NCBI GenBank assembly: GCA_021292105.1
Contig: CM037860.1
Coordinates: 8,946,698-9,010,697, forward strand
Direction of reading: 5' to 3'
Length of the DNA: 64,000 bases
DNA from: Anadara kagoshimensis
Lineage: Eukaryota; Mollusca; Bivalvia; Arcoida; Arcidae
Below the pieces are notes generated by a model. The model saw nothing but the letters and a program-made list of their open reading frames with translations, had not been told where the DNA came from and ran no database searches. The stretch's first letter is position 1. The number at the start of each line of letters is the position of its first letter. The translations under genes were made by a program, and so were the position numbers. Shown here piece after piece: positions 36,822 to 51,800 of this stretch.

Positions 36822-39800
36822 ATTTTGAAACATGGCCTTGAATGCCACGTCAATATACACTTTAAATATTTAAATCTTTTTATATTTTATTTATTCTTTT
36901 TATTTTACTTTTTTCTTTTTTTTTCATTGACACAAAGTGAAAAATTCATGTCATGTCTATCTATCAATTAAATTTTTTTTATTTATTTATTTATTTTAAA
37001 TTTTATTTTGGAAAATAACTTTATAAGGGAATGGTTGGTTACTTTAGTTAAAAATGTTTGAAATAAATCAGGATTTTTTTCTAAAAAGTAATGAATTGTT
37101 TACCATTTCATATGCCATTTTTTATGAAATCATAAAATGCAGATGTATTTTATAAATAAACAAAAAAATAAGACAACCAAAAAAGCGGATAAAATTATTG
37201 AAACCATACAGATATTAAATGTTAAAGTTTATTTTATTATTTTTTTTTATTCACATTCTAAACACTTTTACAATATTCTCTTACATTCATACATTTCATT
37301 TATCAGTTTATAAGTTTATATTATCTTGTATATTGAATAAGTTTGATGAAGTTTGGTCAATTGATAAAAACGTTACTTGTAAATTCTTAATGTTATCGAT
37401 GGATGGTGACGATAAAGGGGTTCAAAGTTTCCTTCCGATGCGTCGAGTTGACTTTGTCGTTTGTCGGTACGTGTCATGTATTGAGTCATCCGTTAATGTT
37501 GACAGGTGTGCGGAGGTAGGTGGATTACGGATACTACCGGTAATTAGCAGATTAAGACTTCAACACCATAATCTTGGTAATACATTACAAGATAAACAAT
37601 TCATCAATGAGAAACTTTTTAATAAACAGCAATGTAACGTGTAGATAAGAGGAGCATCATACTTCTTGGAGCAAATGTTGAGTAAGGGAAAGAATAAAAT
37701 GTAATTGTAATCGCCATAAGTACATCATAATTTTGGGTTCGTTTAATTAATTAAAATTAGTTAAATGTAATTTTGTCAAAGGCAATTGTATACATGTATA
37801 CAGAATATATTGTTTTATAAGTTTTGATACTATTTCAAGAAAAGAACAACTGGTAATCTTCTACAAACTTGTATGTATTCCAGACTGTTTTTCTAGCTAT
37901 AGACTGCCTATTATTAGTATCATATCTTTGTCTTTATAGCAAACATAACCATTTTATTTTATTTTATTTTATTTTAAAAGTTTAAAATGCTAAACAAAAT
38001 ATACTAATTATACTTCTTTAATTTGGTTTATTCATTTTTATCATCTTTTAATTTTAACTGGTATTTTTTTAATTCTTGACAGTTTTAATTTCTAAAATGT
38101 TAAATAATTAACATATTTGACTAAAAGAAATATAAATTTATTTGTAGGAAAAAGTTTTGTCACATAAAATATATATTAATTCATGAATAAATGTAAATAT
38201 ATTCCATTTACGGCAATGTTTAACCATTTAAAAGCCTTACCAGCCTTAGACCATTATTAAGACTGCCCCCTGCAAATCATGTTCAATCGCATCCAATCTT
38301 GTAAGGTCACGGGCCTTGGGCATGCATATTAAACAATGTTAAACTCCTCTATTGCTTGCCTCCTTTCACAGTTCCACAATGATGTTTTATATCTGGTACA
38401 AATGTTAAATATCACTGTAGAATCTTTTCCTGGTGTATTGGTGACCTTGAATTTTGAATATTGATACCGAGTATCTATACAGTTTAGTTATGAACTACTT
38501 GTACAGTGTAACCTGTGAAAACTGAACCATGATTAAGCTTAAAACCTGTCTAAACTGAACCTAAATAAAAAAAAACAATCCTGTCTGAAGTGAACCCTAA
38601 ATAATCAGAAAACTAGTCTTAACTGAATCCTGAGTATTATGAAAACCTGTATAAACTGAACCATGTTATTTGGACATAACTGATATTGTTTAGTAAATTA
38701 ACTTTAAAAAAGGAAATAAACAATTTAAATTATTAATTATATCATTTTCTCTCTAAATTTTCAGTCGACACAGGGACAGAGTGGTACACTTAACTTTGCT
38801 TACAGTTAGAAAAAGATTCAGGAAATATGGCATCGGACGATATCTATTACAGGTTAGTTTATCCCAAAAGTTTAGTTTGTGATAATTAGTCTTGTACTGT
38901 TGCTCTTGTCTATATTGACATAAAATTGTACAAATCATGACATTTTTACTCAGTTTTTGTTGCCAGAAACATTAATGACTTATTGCTTCAAATAGATATT
39001 TCAGGAGGAGAAACATTTGGGTATGAGACAACTTGTGTAACAATATCTAGATGCAGCCAGAGGTTGCACTGTGTTTCTTTGGGTAAAATTGTAACTGATT
39101 ATGATAACCAACCCACTTTTCCATTACTATGTGGAATTCACAAAAATAAAATGAAAATAAATAATAAAAAAAAAATAAAACATAAATTGTTATGAAAATA
39201 TCTGAAACAATTTTGATTTGAAATCATTTGTTGACTTTAATACTTGTAGCAAGTTATAGATCCATCAGTGGTGGGACATTTTGATGCTGTGGTAGTTCAT
39301 GCTGACAACGCAGCAGTAGAATTCTTCCAGAGGTTTGGATTTTCTGATGATGTGGTGTTAAACAGCAGATGGAGGTAAATAAAACACTGTACATGTCTTA
39401 ATTTCATTTTATTATACATGTAAATGACACTGTACCAATAGATCTTCAAAACAAGGTATGAATACAAAAATAATAACAAACCCTGGTTTCACAATCTTTT
39501 CTTTACTGAGGATTTTAACTATCCTTGTACTCAAGAATAGAAATTTAAAAAATAACTAGAATACAGATACTATAACCCTTTGTGATCTTCAGAATGGAAT
39601 GACACCTTAAATTCACAATTACTTGTAAATAACCAAATTATTCAGCTTTCAAATTTGACATACTGTATCACTTGAGAGCCCTACATACATTGTATTTTTT
39701 AATTAAGGAATGTTTGGTTTCTGAGCTATAACTTTGTTGTCTTCGAGTAATTTTAATGATATTTGAAATGTTGGTATTTATTGTTAAAATACAGATCAAG

Positions 39801-42800
39801 TGTAAAATAAAATACTTTTTGGTTTAGTTGTTTTGAAGTTATTGATATTGATGTGTTTGTTGCATGCTTTAGCTGTGTAATTCTCTTTGTAATAATGTGA
39901 ATATTATTGTATTTCAGTGAATTAGCAGAACAGTTTACTAACTGTACATTGATGTGCTTTCTACCTGGATTTTCAGGTAAGTACATTATAATTGATTTTT
40001 TGCTAATTTAAAGTTAAATTTACAAAATCATTGTTGTATATAAAAATTACCCAGTATTTTTAATATTGAATGTGACCCAGGTTTCACTGTCCCCTTCTTA
40101 ACTTGGAGGAAACTCTGTGACAGAGTGATCTAAAGTCATCAGTTACAGGTCATGATGTCTCTCACTGCTTGGGTTCAAATTCTACACGGGACAGATCCTA
40201 TTAAGTTTGTCAGTTTGCTTACCAATGTTTGGTGGTGTTCTTCTCCAGGTACTTCAGCTTTCTCCACCATTCCCAAAAACTCACCTGTGATGTAAGTGAA
40301 AAATTCTTGACTTGGATGTAAAACTAAATTCCAACCAGCAATTGGCAACCAACCGTCCAACCTTCTTATGAGTTCTTAGAATAAAGATGTTGTTAGACTA
40401 ACCAAGTATCCACTACATATTAGTATTTGTTTGATATTTTCAGGATATTCCTTATTAAACGCAATAAAACTTCCAGGTTTTGAAGTTTTTGAATTGGAAC
40501 AAGAGTTCAATAAGTGGTAAGTATTAAACAAACTTTATAAAAAGTTGTAAAATTATATCTTAAATGTTAAATTCTGGATGTCTTTTTAGCTCACCTGGCC
40601 TAAAAGGCCATGTGAGCTTTTGCCATCACTTTGCGTCCGTCGTTGTCGTCCGTCCGTGTTAAAGATCAACTCCTCAGAAACCGCTGGGCCATTTGCAACC
40701 AAACTTTGTCACAACAGTCCTTGGGTGGTCTACTTTAAAAATTGTGTCCGACATGTCCGCACCTAATCTAAGATGGCCGCCAGCAGGGACCATAGATTAA
40801 CATTGGACCCTATGGGAAAATATGTTCAAAGATATTTTTCTCTGAAACTACTGAGCCAATTGGAACCAAACTTGGTCACAGTAGTCCTTAGATGGTACCT
40901 TCTGAAACTGGTGTTTTTTTAAGTCTCCACTTATCCAAGATGGCGGCCAGTGGGGAACATAGGTTAACATTGGACCCTATGGGAACAATATCAAAGATCT
41001 TTTTCTCTAAAACCCTTTAGCCAATGGGAACCAAACTTGGCCACAATAGTCTTTGAATGGCCCCCTTTAACATTGGGGTTTTTGAGGGCCGCACCAAATC
41101 CAAGATGGCCGCCAGCAGAGAACATATTTTAACATTGGACCTTATGGGAAAATACGTTCAAAGATATTTTTCTCTGGAACTACTGAGCCAATTGGAACCA
41201 AACTTGGTCATAGTAGTCCTTAGATGGTACCTTCTGAAACCGGTGTTTTTTTAAGTCTGCACCTGATCCAAGATGGCCGCCAACAGGGAACATAGGTTAA
41301 CATTGGACCCTATGGGAACAATATCAAAGATCTTTTTCTCTAAAACCCTTTAGCCAATGGGAACCAAACTTGGCCACAATAGTCTTTGAATGGCCCCCTT
41401 CAATATTGGGGTTTTTGAGGGCCGCACCAAATCACCAAATGCAAAATGGCCGCCAGCAGAGAACATATTTTAACATTGGACCTTATGGGAAAATATGTTC
41501 AAAGATATTTTTCTCTGAAACTACAGAGCCAATGGGAACCAAACTTGGCCACAATAGTCTTTGAGAGGCCCCCTTCAATATTGGGGTTTTTGAGGGCCGC
41601 ACCAAATCACCAAATGCAAAATGGCCGCCAGCAGAGAACATATTTTAACATTGGACCTTATGGGAAAATATGTTCAAAGATATTTTTCTCTGAAACTACA
41701 GAGCCAATTGGAACCAAACTTGGTCACAGTAGTCCTTAGATGGTACCTTCTGAAACCGGTGTTTTTTTAAGTCTGCACCTGATCCAAGATGGCCGTCAAC
41801 AGGGAACATAGGTTAACATTCGTCCCTATGGGAACAATTTCAAAGATCTTTTTCTCTAAAACCCTAAGCCAATTGGCCACCAACGGAGAACATATTTTAA
41901 CATTGGACCTTATGGGAAAATACATTCAAAGATATTTTTCTCTGAAACTACTGAGCCAGTTGGAGATAAACTTGGTCATAGTAGTCCTTAGATGGTACCT
42001 TCTGAAACCAGTGTTATTTTAAGTCTGCACCTGATCCAAGATGGCTGCCAACGGGGAACATAGGTTAACATTGGTCCCTATGGGAACAATTTCAAAGATC
42101 TTTTTCTCTAAAACCCTAAGCCAATTGGAACCAAACTTCCACAATAGTCTTTGAGTGGTGTTTTTTTTAAGTCTGCACCTAATCTAAGATAGCTGCCAAT
42201 GGGAAACATAGGTTAACATTGGACCCTTTGGGAACAATTTCAAAAATCTTTTTCTCTAAAACCCCTAAGCCAATTGGAACCAAACTTAGTCACAATTGTC
42301 TTTGGGTGGCCCCATACAACATTGGTGTTTTTGAGGGCCACACAAAATCCAAGATGGCCGTCATTGGAGAACATATTTTAACATTAGACCCTATGGGAAA
42401 ATATGTTCAAACATATTTTTCTCTGAAACAACTGAGTCAATTGGAACCAAACTCGGCCACAAAAGTCATTGAGTCTTTACATTTGGTATTTTGAAATAAC
42501 ATTTGCATTTAAAAATCACCTCCTGTGAAACCACTTGGCCAATTGCAACCAAACTTTGTGACAATAGTCCTTGTGTGGTCTACCTGAAATATTGTGTCCG
42601 ACATGTTCGCACGTAATCCAAGGTGGCCACCATAGTACATCAGTCAGACTGCCTTATGGCTTTTGTCCTTGACCTTAATTTCATGGTCCATTGACCAGTT
42701 TTTGGATAAGGAAAATTTCTCAGGTATTTTACATGAAAAGTCGATGATACTTGGTATGTATTGTCTCAAAATTTTGAAATATGGTTTAGTTTTGAAAGGA

Positions 42801-45800
42801 AATAATATTGAAATTTTGTGATAGAAATAAATATTGTGTAATAAATTTCAAGCATTTATTTAAACATTAGACAATCTGTTGATTTTCATTCTGCAACAAC
42901 TCTACCTAGGTGAGCTATACAGGCTCCTGGGAGCCTCTAGTTGTCTAGATAAATAAATAATACCATTGTATTTGGCAGTTTTATCTTTGAATTTATGAAA
43001 TACAAAATAGGTTTGATTGTTAAAAACACTGTTGTAAAGGACAATTATGATAGTTCATTTGATATGTATATCTTGGTGTGAGAAACTTTGTCAACTCTTG
43101 CTGAAGGTTAGTGGATTTCTCTGATATCCTACACCATTTTAGAGCTGACTGCCTCAATATAAGTAAACAAATCTACACTTGAGCATAAAACACCATACTC
43201 ACTACACATAGTGATCATCACATAAAGATAAATGTTTCTTCAACTGCATTAGTCTAATAGCTGGTGATATCTCAATATCAGCAGAAAATCTTGATAAGGA
43301 CTTTAATTTCCATTTACATGTAGTCAAAACTATTAGACATGGATTTGAGTCTCAATTGTTTTATTTCAAGATTAGAATGCATTTTGAAATATCTGTTGCT
43401 GTGTAGTAAGATTTTTAATTTATTTTTAACAGGAAAGAAAAGACAATAGAAGTATATCAGAGTCAAGTGTCTGTTGTCATGAGAATGAAACATGAAATCC
43501 TGCAGCTCAAAAGTATGGTAAGTTATGTTTATGATGATAACTGTCTTAGTTTACCCTAGCAGTAGAAACCTCACCAGTTGATTCATGTCAGTTACCAGAA
43601 TCCTCCGAAGTTTTCAGACCAATTTTAATAATTTCATTTTTTATTTTACCAGTAAGTGTCAGTTTACTGTCAGTTACCATAAACCTACTATGTTTTCGAT
43701 AAATTTTAATAATTTCATTTTTAAATGTCTAGGAATTTAGAGGAAATTTGAAATGTATTTAAAGAGTTATTCCCCTTTGTCTTTTAACTTCAATGCCTGT
43801 TCTCACCATAATTCATGAGAACATAACTAATAGGGAAAACTATAGATGCTATATGCACTGAAAGGGATCAAAGTGTCCAAAAAGTTGTGCTAAATTCTTA
43901 TAACTCTGCTAACTAGCTTAATAGTTGTACATGTAATTCAGTATCTGGCTGCAGTTCTGGCCCACATGGGTAGTATCTGAATGGATGTCATACCCTGCCA
44001 GCATCAGAATCCACATGAATGTCAGTTTCCTATGTTGAAGTTTTAATTGTTTGTGTTTCTTGTTGTACAGACCATGCAGGTAGACTGATTTTCTGACAGA
44101 CCTTGTTTCTTTCATTTTAAACAGACAGATAAACAGACATCACTTATAGAGACACTGATAGCAGAGAATGACAGATTGAAGAAGGAAAGATACATCATAG
44201 GTAAGTGTGATCAATAATACTTTTGTAAATAATGCCACATGTTTGAAAAACACCAGTGAGTTTTGATCCTTTTTTTCTTTAGTTATGTTATTTGAACCTG
44301 TATAGAAAGACTGCCTGCTCAGTAATGTCACATGCTTAAAATGTCATCAACTTTAGATTCCTTGAGTGATCTTTAATAGCATGTTTAGCTGTACAGTGAA
44401 ACTTTGATTACTGGAAGTGTGCCAGGCTTTGATATTGACATTGAGTCATTAAATAGTAGATTGATTGAAAAGGGGTTTGTCAGTGTAGCATACTAACAGG
44501 TGACTAATATCAGGGTCCCCTTAACATTTTTGCTGAACATTTTGGAAATCATATACATCTCAATAACATCAGTTTCATGGGAAACCAGTTAGGTGGAGTG
44601 ACAAAGATTTTTCGTTTGCAGTGCACTCAGGGCAATGTTCAGGGAGGGTTCTCTAATGTGTCACACCTGCTGATTTATCAAGTTCAGCCGTGTCAATGTA
44701 ACATGTTCATGCATTATCTACCTATAGGACCTGGTTTCCAGTCTACACATATAACTAAAAAATTACTTAATTTACTTGATTTATATCTTACAATTTGAAC
44801 TCTCAATAATGCCATTGGTTTCTGAGCATAGATATTTAAGGTTGTACATGTACAGTAGAACTTTGATCGCTGGACCGTTGATGCCTCGAATACCTCGCAT
44901 AACTCAAAGTCAAACGCATAACTTCGATCGCTCGAACTTCGATAGTTCAAATACACCCCCTCGCTCAAATGAATATTTCTCGAAGTTGTAAATTTGATGA
45001 AAATTCAACTTCTTTCGCTCGAATACAGTTTTATCAGAATGACATGTGGCCAGTCATTGTTAACAAAACACAAGCTGAAGCCATGATACAGATTTTGCTG
45101 AAAGTAATAGAGCAAAACGAAACAACTCATCTGTAACGTAGAAGGTTACTCAAGATTAGTAATCAATGATCAGTTCGGTAATCTCTTAATCCGATTACGA
45201 CCCGTGGGTGCTTGATTGGTAAAACATCTGGAGTCCACGCCAGATGTTTGCTTTTTTACCTCATCAGGTAATTACAGATTCTGTTATTTAGTTTACATTT
45301 CATTGGAATGCGCATGGCAATGTTGTCGGTAGTTCCAGTGATTAATAATAACCGGCAATACATGTCTTCTGTATTATAATGATAATAAAGTAAGTTTATT
45401 TTATATCATTAGCTGTTATTTTTTACTTTTAATTTCCACCAAAATTATTTACCGTAATTCAGATGAACTGTCTGTATTGATAGATTTGCAGTTCGAAGTT
45501 CTACATTTTATTTTCAAATGAAGTTTGAAAACTTTGAGATATCATCATAAATTTATTATTTTTTAAGAGACAATTAATTTTCTATAACATTTTTCAATTT
45601 CACGAACTTATGACTGTTGATTAAAACCGGAGCCTGAACCCTAGATTTAATGAAGATCGCCTCCCGATGTTCGGTCTCGCACATAGATGAACTTGTTTTA
45701 TCCTTAGAGATTTATAATATTGATAACATTACAACAACAACAACATATCCAAAGTAACATCATATAGCCAGCTGATGATATGTGCCTGGTTAACAAACCC

Positions 45801-48800
45801 ATTACTGCATTAAATGATGTGACAGTACAACTTTTATTTAAATATCAAAGAAAACCATGGCTCTCAAACATTAGGAACATCTAAAATGTAGGTCATTTTT
45901 ATGTGTCACTTGTCTACACTTGACCAAATGTCATTGTCCTTAAGCAACCATGTGATGTGGACTTCCCATTATTCTCCTTATCAAAATATTTTATTTGTGG
46001 TCAGATACTGAAAATACACTTTTCAGGAAATGATACAAAGTACTTGTCATCCACAGATGTCTTGTTTGTATTAATGAATGAGAAGATGTTACCGGTAGTT
46101 CTTCTTCTATCTACAAATGCAGTTTGTAACTGTTTACCTTTGACCACACTTCTTTCAATTCAATTTGAATAAATTTTGTCACATAAGCATACAATTTAGC
46201 TAACAGTAATATTTTGGAGCCAACTGTAATCTGATGAATGGTAGTAGCCTTTGTCTTTATCTTCAATATTTTTCAAGGTTTTGACAAAAATTGCCTTATT
46301 AGTAGACTGTCTACATACCTTGCAAATTTACAAATATTACTGTCATAGCAACAAGTTGGTTGGTCTGGTGTTCTACACCTCAGTCAAGGTTATTTCACTA
46401 GTGAAGGAAGTCAGTTCTGGAATGATAGTGGAAACCAAAATACCAAGAAAAGTCATCAATTTATCAGAGAGCAAAATGACAAAATTTCATACACTAGTTA
46501 ATGTCTGAGTAGGATTTGAATCTTTACATTGTTGGGGTGTGATCTGTTAGCCGATGTTCCAGACAACTTACTGGTAACCATCAAGGCCTCTCTATAGCAA
46601 TAGCCACTCTTGAATGATTGAAAGACAGGGAATTACATGCATTAATGCATTAATTATAAGCATACGTTTTATCACAATTTTTTGAAAATATTGAATTCCA
46701 AAAATAACTACAGTCGTCACTATAACCAACTTAAAGATTGTAATGCTCGTTTGTCAAGCACTCAACATTAAGAAACAAAAGTCACATGATCTTTCAGTCA
46801 TTGAAAACCGGTGTCCTATGTCATAGTAGACCTGACATAATACAGAACTTTTTCTGATCATTCCATAAATACAGGCATAGGTATAAATCCACATAAGTTA
46901 AAATAATTATTGAATTGAGTTTAACTTCCAAGTAAAATTATTTCACTTATATTTAGGCATTACCTGCCTTAGGTAAGAATGCAGATTTATACTAAGATTC
47001 ATATAAATTGTCTCATAATCATTGACCATAACCCATGAAGGTTACAAGTACTATATATAAATATAATACGGCTATATATTATGTCTAAATATGTTTCATA
47101 ATGAGATATCATTCTTTGGTTTGACTGACATTTCCCATCTAATGTCATCTGTAAAGAATAGATGAGGTACCTTAGTTTTTCTTTTCAGATTGTATTAACT
47201 TGATATTTTTGTTAGTACAGTATTTACAATATTTTTTATGATTATTGTCAGAACAGTAAGACATATGGCAATATTCAAGACTTCAATTTTGTTTGTCTTT
47301 CTTCAGTTTATATATAATGTACATCACTTGTGTAAGTACCTCATGGTACAGAAGAGTTGGTGGAAACCTTACCCCAAGTAAATAGAAAAATATGGCTTCA
47401 CTGAATAACTTTGGTATCACATGGACATTCTGTAAAATAGGAATATTGCTTGTTAAATTACACAGTAACCTGTGTCTGAAACCTGTCTTAATTTAAACAA
47501 AAATCTATAGTATAGAGGGTGTTCAGTATAGACAGGTCCCTCTGTATATTGTAACGATAACACCTACATTTTCTATAGTATAGAGGGTGTTCAGTATAGA
47601 CAGGTCCCTCTGTATATTGTAACGATAACACCTACATTTTCTATAGTATAGAGGGTGTTCAGTATAGACAGGTCCCTCTGTATATTGTAACGATAACACC
47701 TACATTTTCTAATATAGAGGGTGTTCAGTATAGACAGGTCCCTCTGTATATTGTAACGATAACACCTACATTTTCTATAGTAAGAGGGTGTTCAGTATGA
47801 CAGGTCCTCTGTATATTGTAACGATAACACCTACATTTTCTATAGTATAGAGGGTGTTCAGTATAGACAGGTCCCTCTGTATATTGTAACGATAACACCT
47901 ACATTTTCTAATATAGAGGGTGTTCAGTATAGACAGGTCCCTCTGTATATTGTAACGATAACACCTACATTTTCTATAATATAGAGGGTGTTCAGTATAG
48001 ACAGGTCCCTCTGTATATTGTAACGATAACACCTACATTTTCTATAATATAGAGGGTGTTCAGTATAGACAGGTCCCTCTGTATATTGTAACGATAACAC
48101 CTACATTTTCTACAGTATAGAGGGTGTTCAGTATAGACAGGTCCCTCTGTATATTGTAACGATAACACCTACATTTTCTATAGTATAGAGGGTGTTCAGT
48201 ATAGACAGGTCCCTCTGTATATTGTAACGATAACACCTACATTTTCTATAGTATAGAGGGTGTTCAGTATAGACAGGTCCCTTTGTATATTGTAACGATA
48301 ACACCTACATTTCCTGCCTGTATATTTGTGTATAAATTGCAGCTCTTAAGAATGACATGTTAAGTGGTTTTCACAAAATAATTAAATGTTTATTTTCATT
48401 TTTTTCTCCCTTACTTTTTTCTTTTTTCTTTAGTATCAAATTTCACCCTTCAGGTAAATTTAAATACCTTGGGAAATAGATATATATAAATTTCTATGCA
48501 AGTTGTTTAAATTATTTCTCTAAAGGAAAAGAAGATTTAATACGAATTACATATATATACCTTCTCACTGTGTATTGGTATGTAGCAGTAGTAAATAAAT
48601 ATGACATTATTGTGATGTGTTCAGATATATAATAATATGTGTGTATAAACAAACAAAATTGACCTGTCCACTTGACTTTTCTTAAGGAATATTCATTTAT
48701 GATGCATGTGTAGTGTTAGGATTCACAGTTAATACATAGACAATACATGTGTAGTGTTAGGATTCACAGTTAATACATAGACAATACATGTGTAGTGTTA

Positions 48801-51800
48801 GGATTCACAGTTAATACATAGACAATACATGTGTAGTGTTAGGATTCACAGTTAATACATAGACAATACATGTGTAGTGTTAGGATTCACAGTTAATACA
48901 TATACAATACATGTGTAGTGTTAGGATTCACAGTTAATACATAGACAATACATGTGTAGTGTTAGGATTCACAGTTAATACATAGACAATACATGTGTAG
49001 TGTTAGGATTCACAGTTAATACATAGAGAATACATGTGTTGTGTTAGGATTCACAGTTAATACATAGACAATACATGTGTAGTGTTAGGATTCACAGTTA
49101 ATACATAGACAATACATGTGTAGTGTTAGGATTCACAGTTAATACATAGAGAATACATGTGTTGTGTTAGGATTCACAGTTAATACATAGACAATACATG
49201 GATAGTGTTAGGATTCACAGTTAATACATAGACAATACATGTGTAGTGTTAGGATTCACAGTTAATACATAGACAATACATGGATAGTGTTAGGATTCAC
49301 AGTTAATACATAGACAATACATGGATAGTGTTAGGATTCACAGTTAATACATAGACAATACATGTGTAGTGTTAGGATTCACAGTTAATACATAGACAAT
49401 ACATATATCCCATGATAAACCTAGACAAAATAAAGATCTGATTTCCTATATGCCCACCATCAATATTTAAATGAAAGGTCAAGCAGAAAGGTCAATGTTG
49501 TTTGCCGATACAGTATATGTATTATAAATAGGTATATATAAAACACACTTGAGTTGATTTATTTGAGTTTTATACCTAAGCCTTTAGTAAATATACATCA
49601 CCCTATAGATTCAGTTTCACTAAGTAAGTAATCCACATTTTGTCATGTATGGATATATGTACCTACATGTCTCAATCAGATTTTAATTTAACAGTAATTC
49701 AGGTAGGTCACTTTTTACTTTTTATAAAAAATCTTTTTATTTTTTATTTTTTAAAAGCTTTTATAAATCAAATGATTCATACATGTATATGTATTTTTAA
49801 AGAAGAAGTTTATATATACATGTGTATGTACATGTATATAAAAAAGATCATTTTATTTTGTTTTGTTTGTATCAATACAGAATTTTCTGGATAAAAAAGA
49901 TGATTCTGACAATGTAAACATTAGATATTTATGTTTATATTTATCTTGATCAGGTCATGTTAAATTTTTCTATTGAATTACAACATTTATTAGGAAATAT
50001 TAATAATTTTATTTATATTTTATTATGTATAGCTGTCTAATGTAGTAGCCTATTGTTACATACTTCTGTCATTGTAAAATCAGGTCAAGTTTTCAGTGAT
50101 AAAAATATTGTTTAGTAGCTTTTTTGGCCAAGCCCAAAAATGACAAATGTTTATCAATCTGAAGAACAATGTACTTTAATTCTGTTGCATTTTATGTAGA
50201 AATTTCCTTCACTTTGTTCATTTTGTAGAACTTTGGAATTTTCTTTTCATGGGAGCTCAATTTTTTAACTTGGGGAAAAAGGAAATGGTTTAAATACTGT
50301 TGTTATCTGCATTGATGTGCAGAGTAGTAATACATGTGTTACATAATTGTGAAATGTTTACTGTTGTAGCTTTCATTACCAAGAAAGTAATGCCAGGTTG
50401 TTAACAAATTTGTTATTTCTTGAAATAATACAATTTCTAGGAATACTATGGCAGGGTTTTAGAAAAGTTGCTATTTCTTGAAAGAGTAAAATTTCCATTA
50501 CTGGTAAAGATTTGATGCCAAGATACAATTTCTTAAAATATTAAAACCAATATCAATTTCAAATTTCTATTGACATTACTATAGTCCTGTTCTTACAGCA
50601 AGAACTGCATACAAAATCATTTTCTCACTTAAGCAAAAGTATATTTGCTTTGCCTTCACACACAATTTATGTACTATAAGTAAATTCGAAGTTTTAGACT
50701 AGTTTGAGAACAGTTTAGACATGATTATCAGACAAGAAGAGTGTTTCCTAACTATTTCAGCACTGGTTTAATACTGGGCTATTGTAAGGAATAAGGAGCA
50801 GTTCTACTTGGTGACTCAACATATATGTTCAAAACTTGACCTTTTTAACTTTTTACAAACAAATCATTAGGTGCTAGAATGACACTTGATCCACAAACTT
50901 TTTTACTCACTTGAAAGATCTTGAAAGGTTGTTTGCTGGTGATATCTGTTGTCCTTAAGCACTTAATGATGACATAGCTTCTGCTTTGATAAACAAATCA
51001 TGGTGAAATTGTAAATTTTCTCTTTTCATTGTGATTGTGTTTTGATACTCAAGAACTTTCTTTGAATTCTAGTCAATACTTCAAATTTTGATATCTTACT
51101 TGGTCACTTTGGTTTTTTGTCGTTTGCCAAATAATTCTGTTTCATTTGCAACTTTTCATCATTTACATATCAAACAAGGGGGTGTCTCTTGATATTTACA
51201 TGCCAAACAAGGGGCTGACATGCTATTTACATTCCAAAAGAGGGGTAACTTTGTTCTGCTAAGTCAATTTTTCCTATCGTTCAGTTATTTAATACTTTAT
51301 CTCTTAATTATTTCTGGCATGTTAAAGAACCCTCCCTGCAGTCTGCACATTGCCCTGAATGCACCACAAAAGTCCAAATTTCTGCTACTTCACCTATAGC
51401 TGGTGACATCTTGATATAAGTGAATTATTCTTAACCAGGATGTAATACCCAATCCAATTAATCAATCTTAATTATTTATTTATTTACAGAAAAAGAGTTT
51501 TTGGATTATAGACTTTCAAGTTTTAAATCAACCTTTGATGCCATCAGTCAGGATAATAACTCTGGAGGTAAGGCTGCTAAATATTTACTTAAAGTTAATT
51601 ACTTAACTAGTCCATGAAAAAATGTGTGATCTTTACAACATGTTAAAAGACCCTGTTGAATGAAAGTTACAGTGAAAACTGAACCCTGAACCTAAGGGGG
51701 TCAAATTTAACATCAAATCAATGCAAAAATATTGTTTATTATATTTATGTGTTTATTATAAGTCAAATCAGTATTATAACATCTATCATTAGCTAAAATG

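Larger units (their letters stand above)
44201..51489 (+). other. GNAT-PARP intron 10 (7.3 kb)
   Basis: Contains a decayed SINE body on minus (about 44575-44670), a CpG-bearing 'actttgatcgctggaccg' dispersed repeat (44858-45040), another partial SINE (46915-46990), two minisatellites (47511-48312 and 48706-49405) and a plus-strand SINE 3' half (51318-51470). The stretch 45050-47500 has only short open frames without recognisable motifs. Confidence 0.75.

Noticed and set aside
36611..36853. 80-codon minus-strand frame of FIYL repeats
   Set aside because: Translation of the (AAAT)n microsatellite.
41057..42494. Several 65-97-codon plus-strand frames (e.g. MAASREHILTLDLMGKYVQR)
   Set aside because: Translations of the ~170-bp core repeats of the Helitron-like element, not genes.
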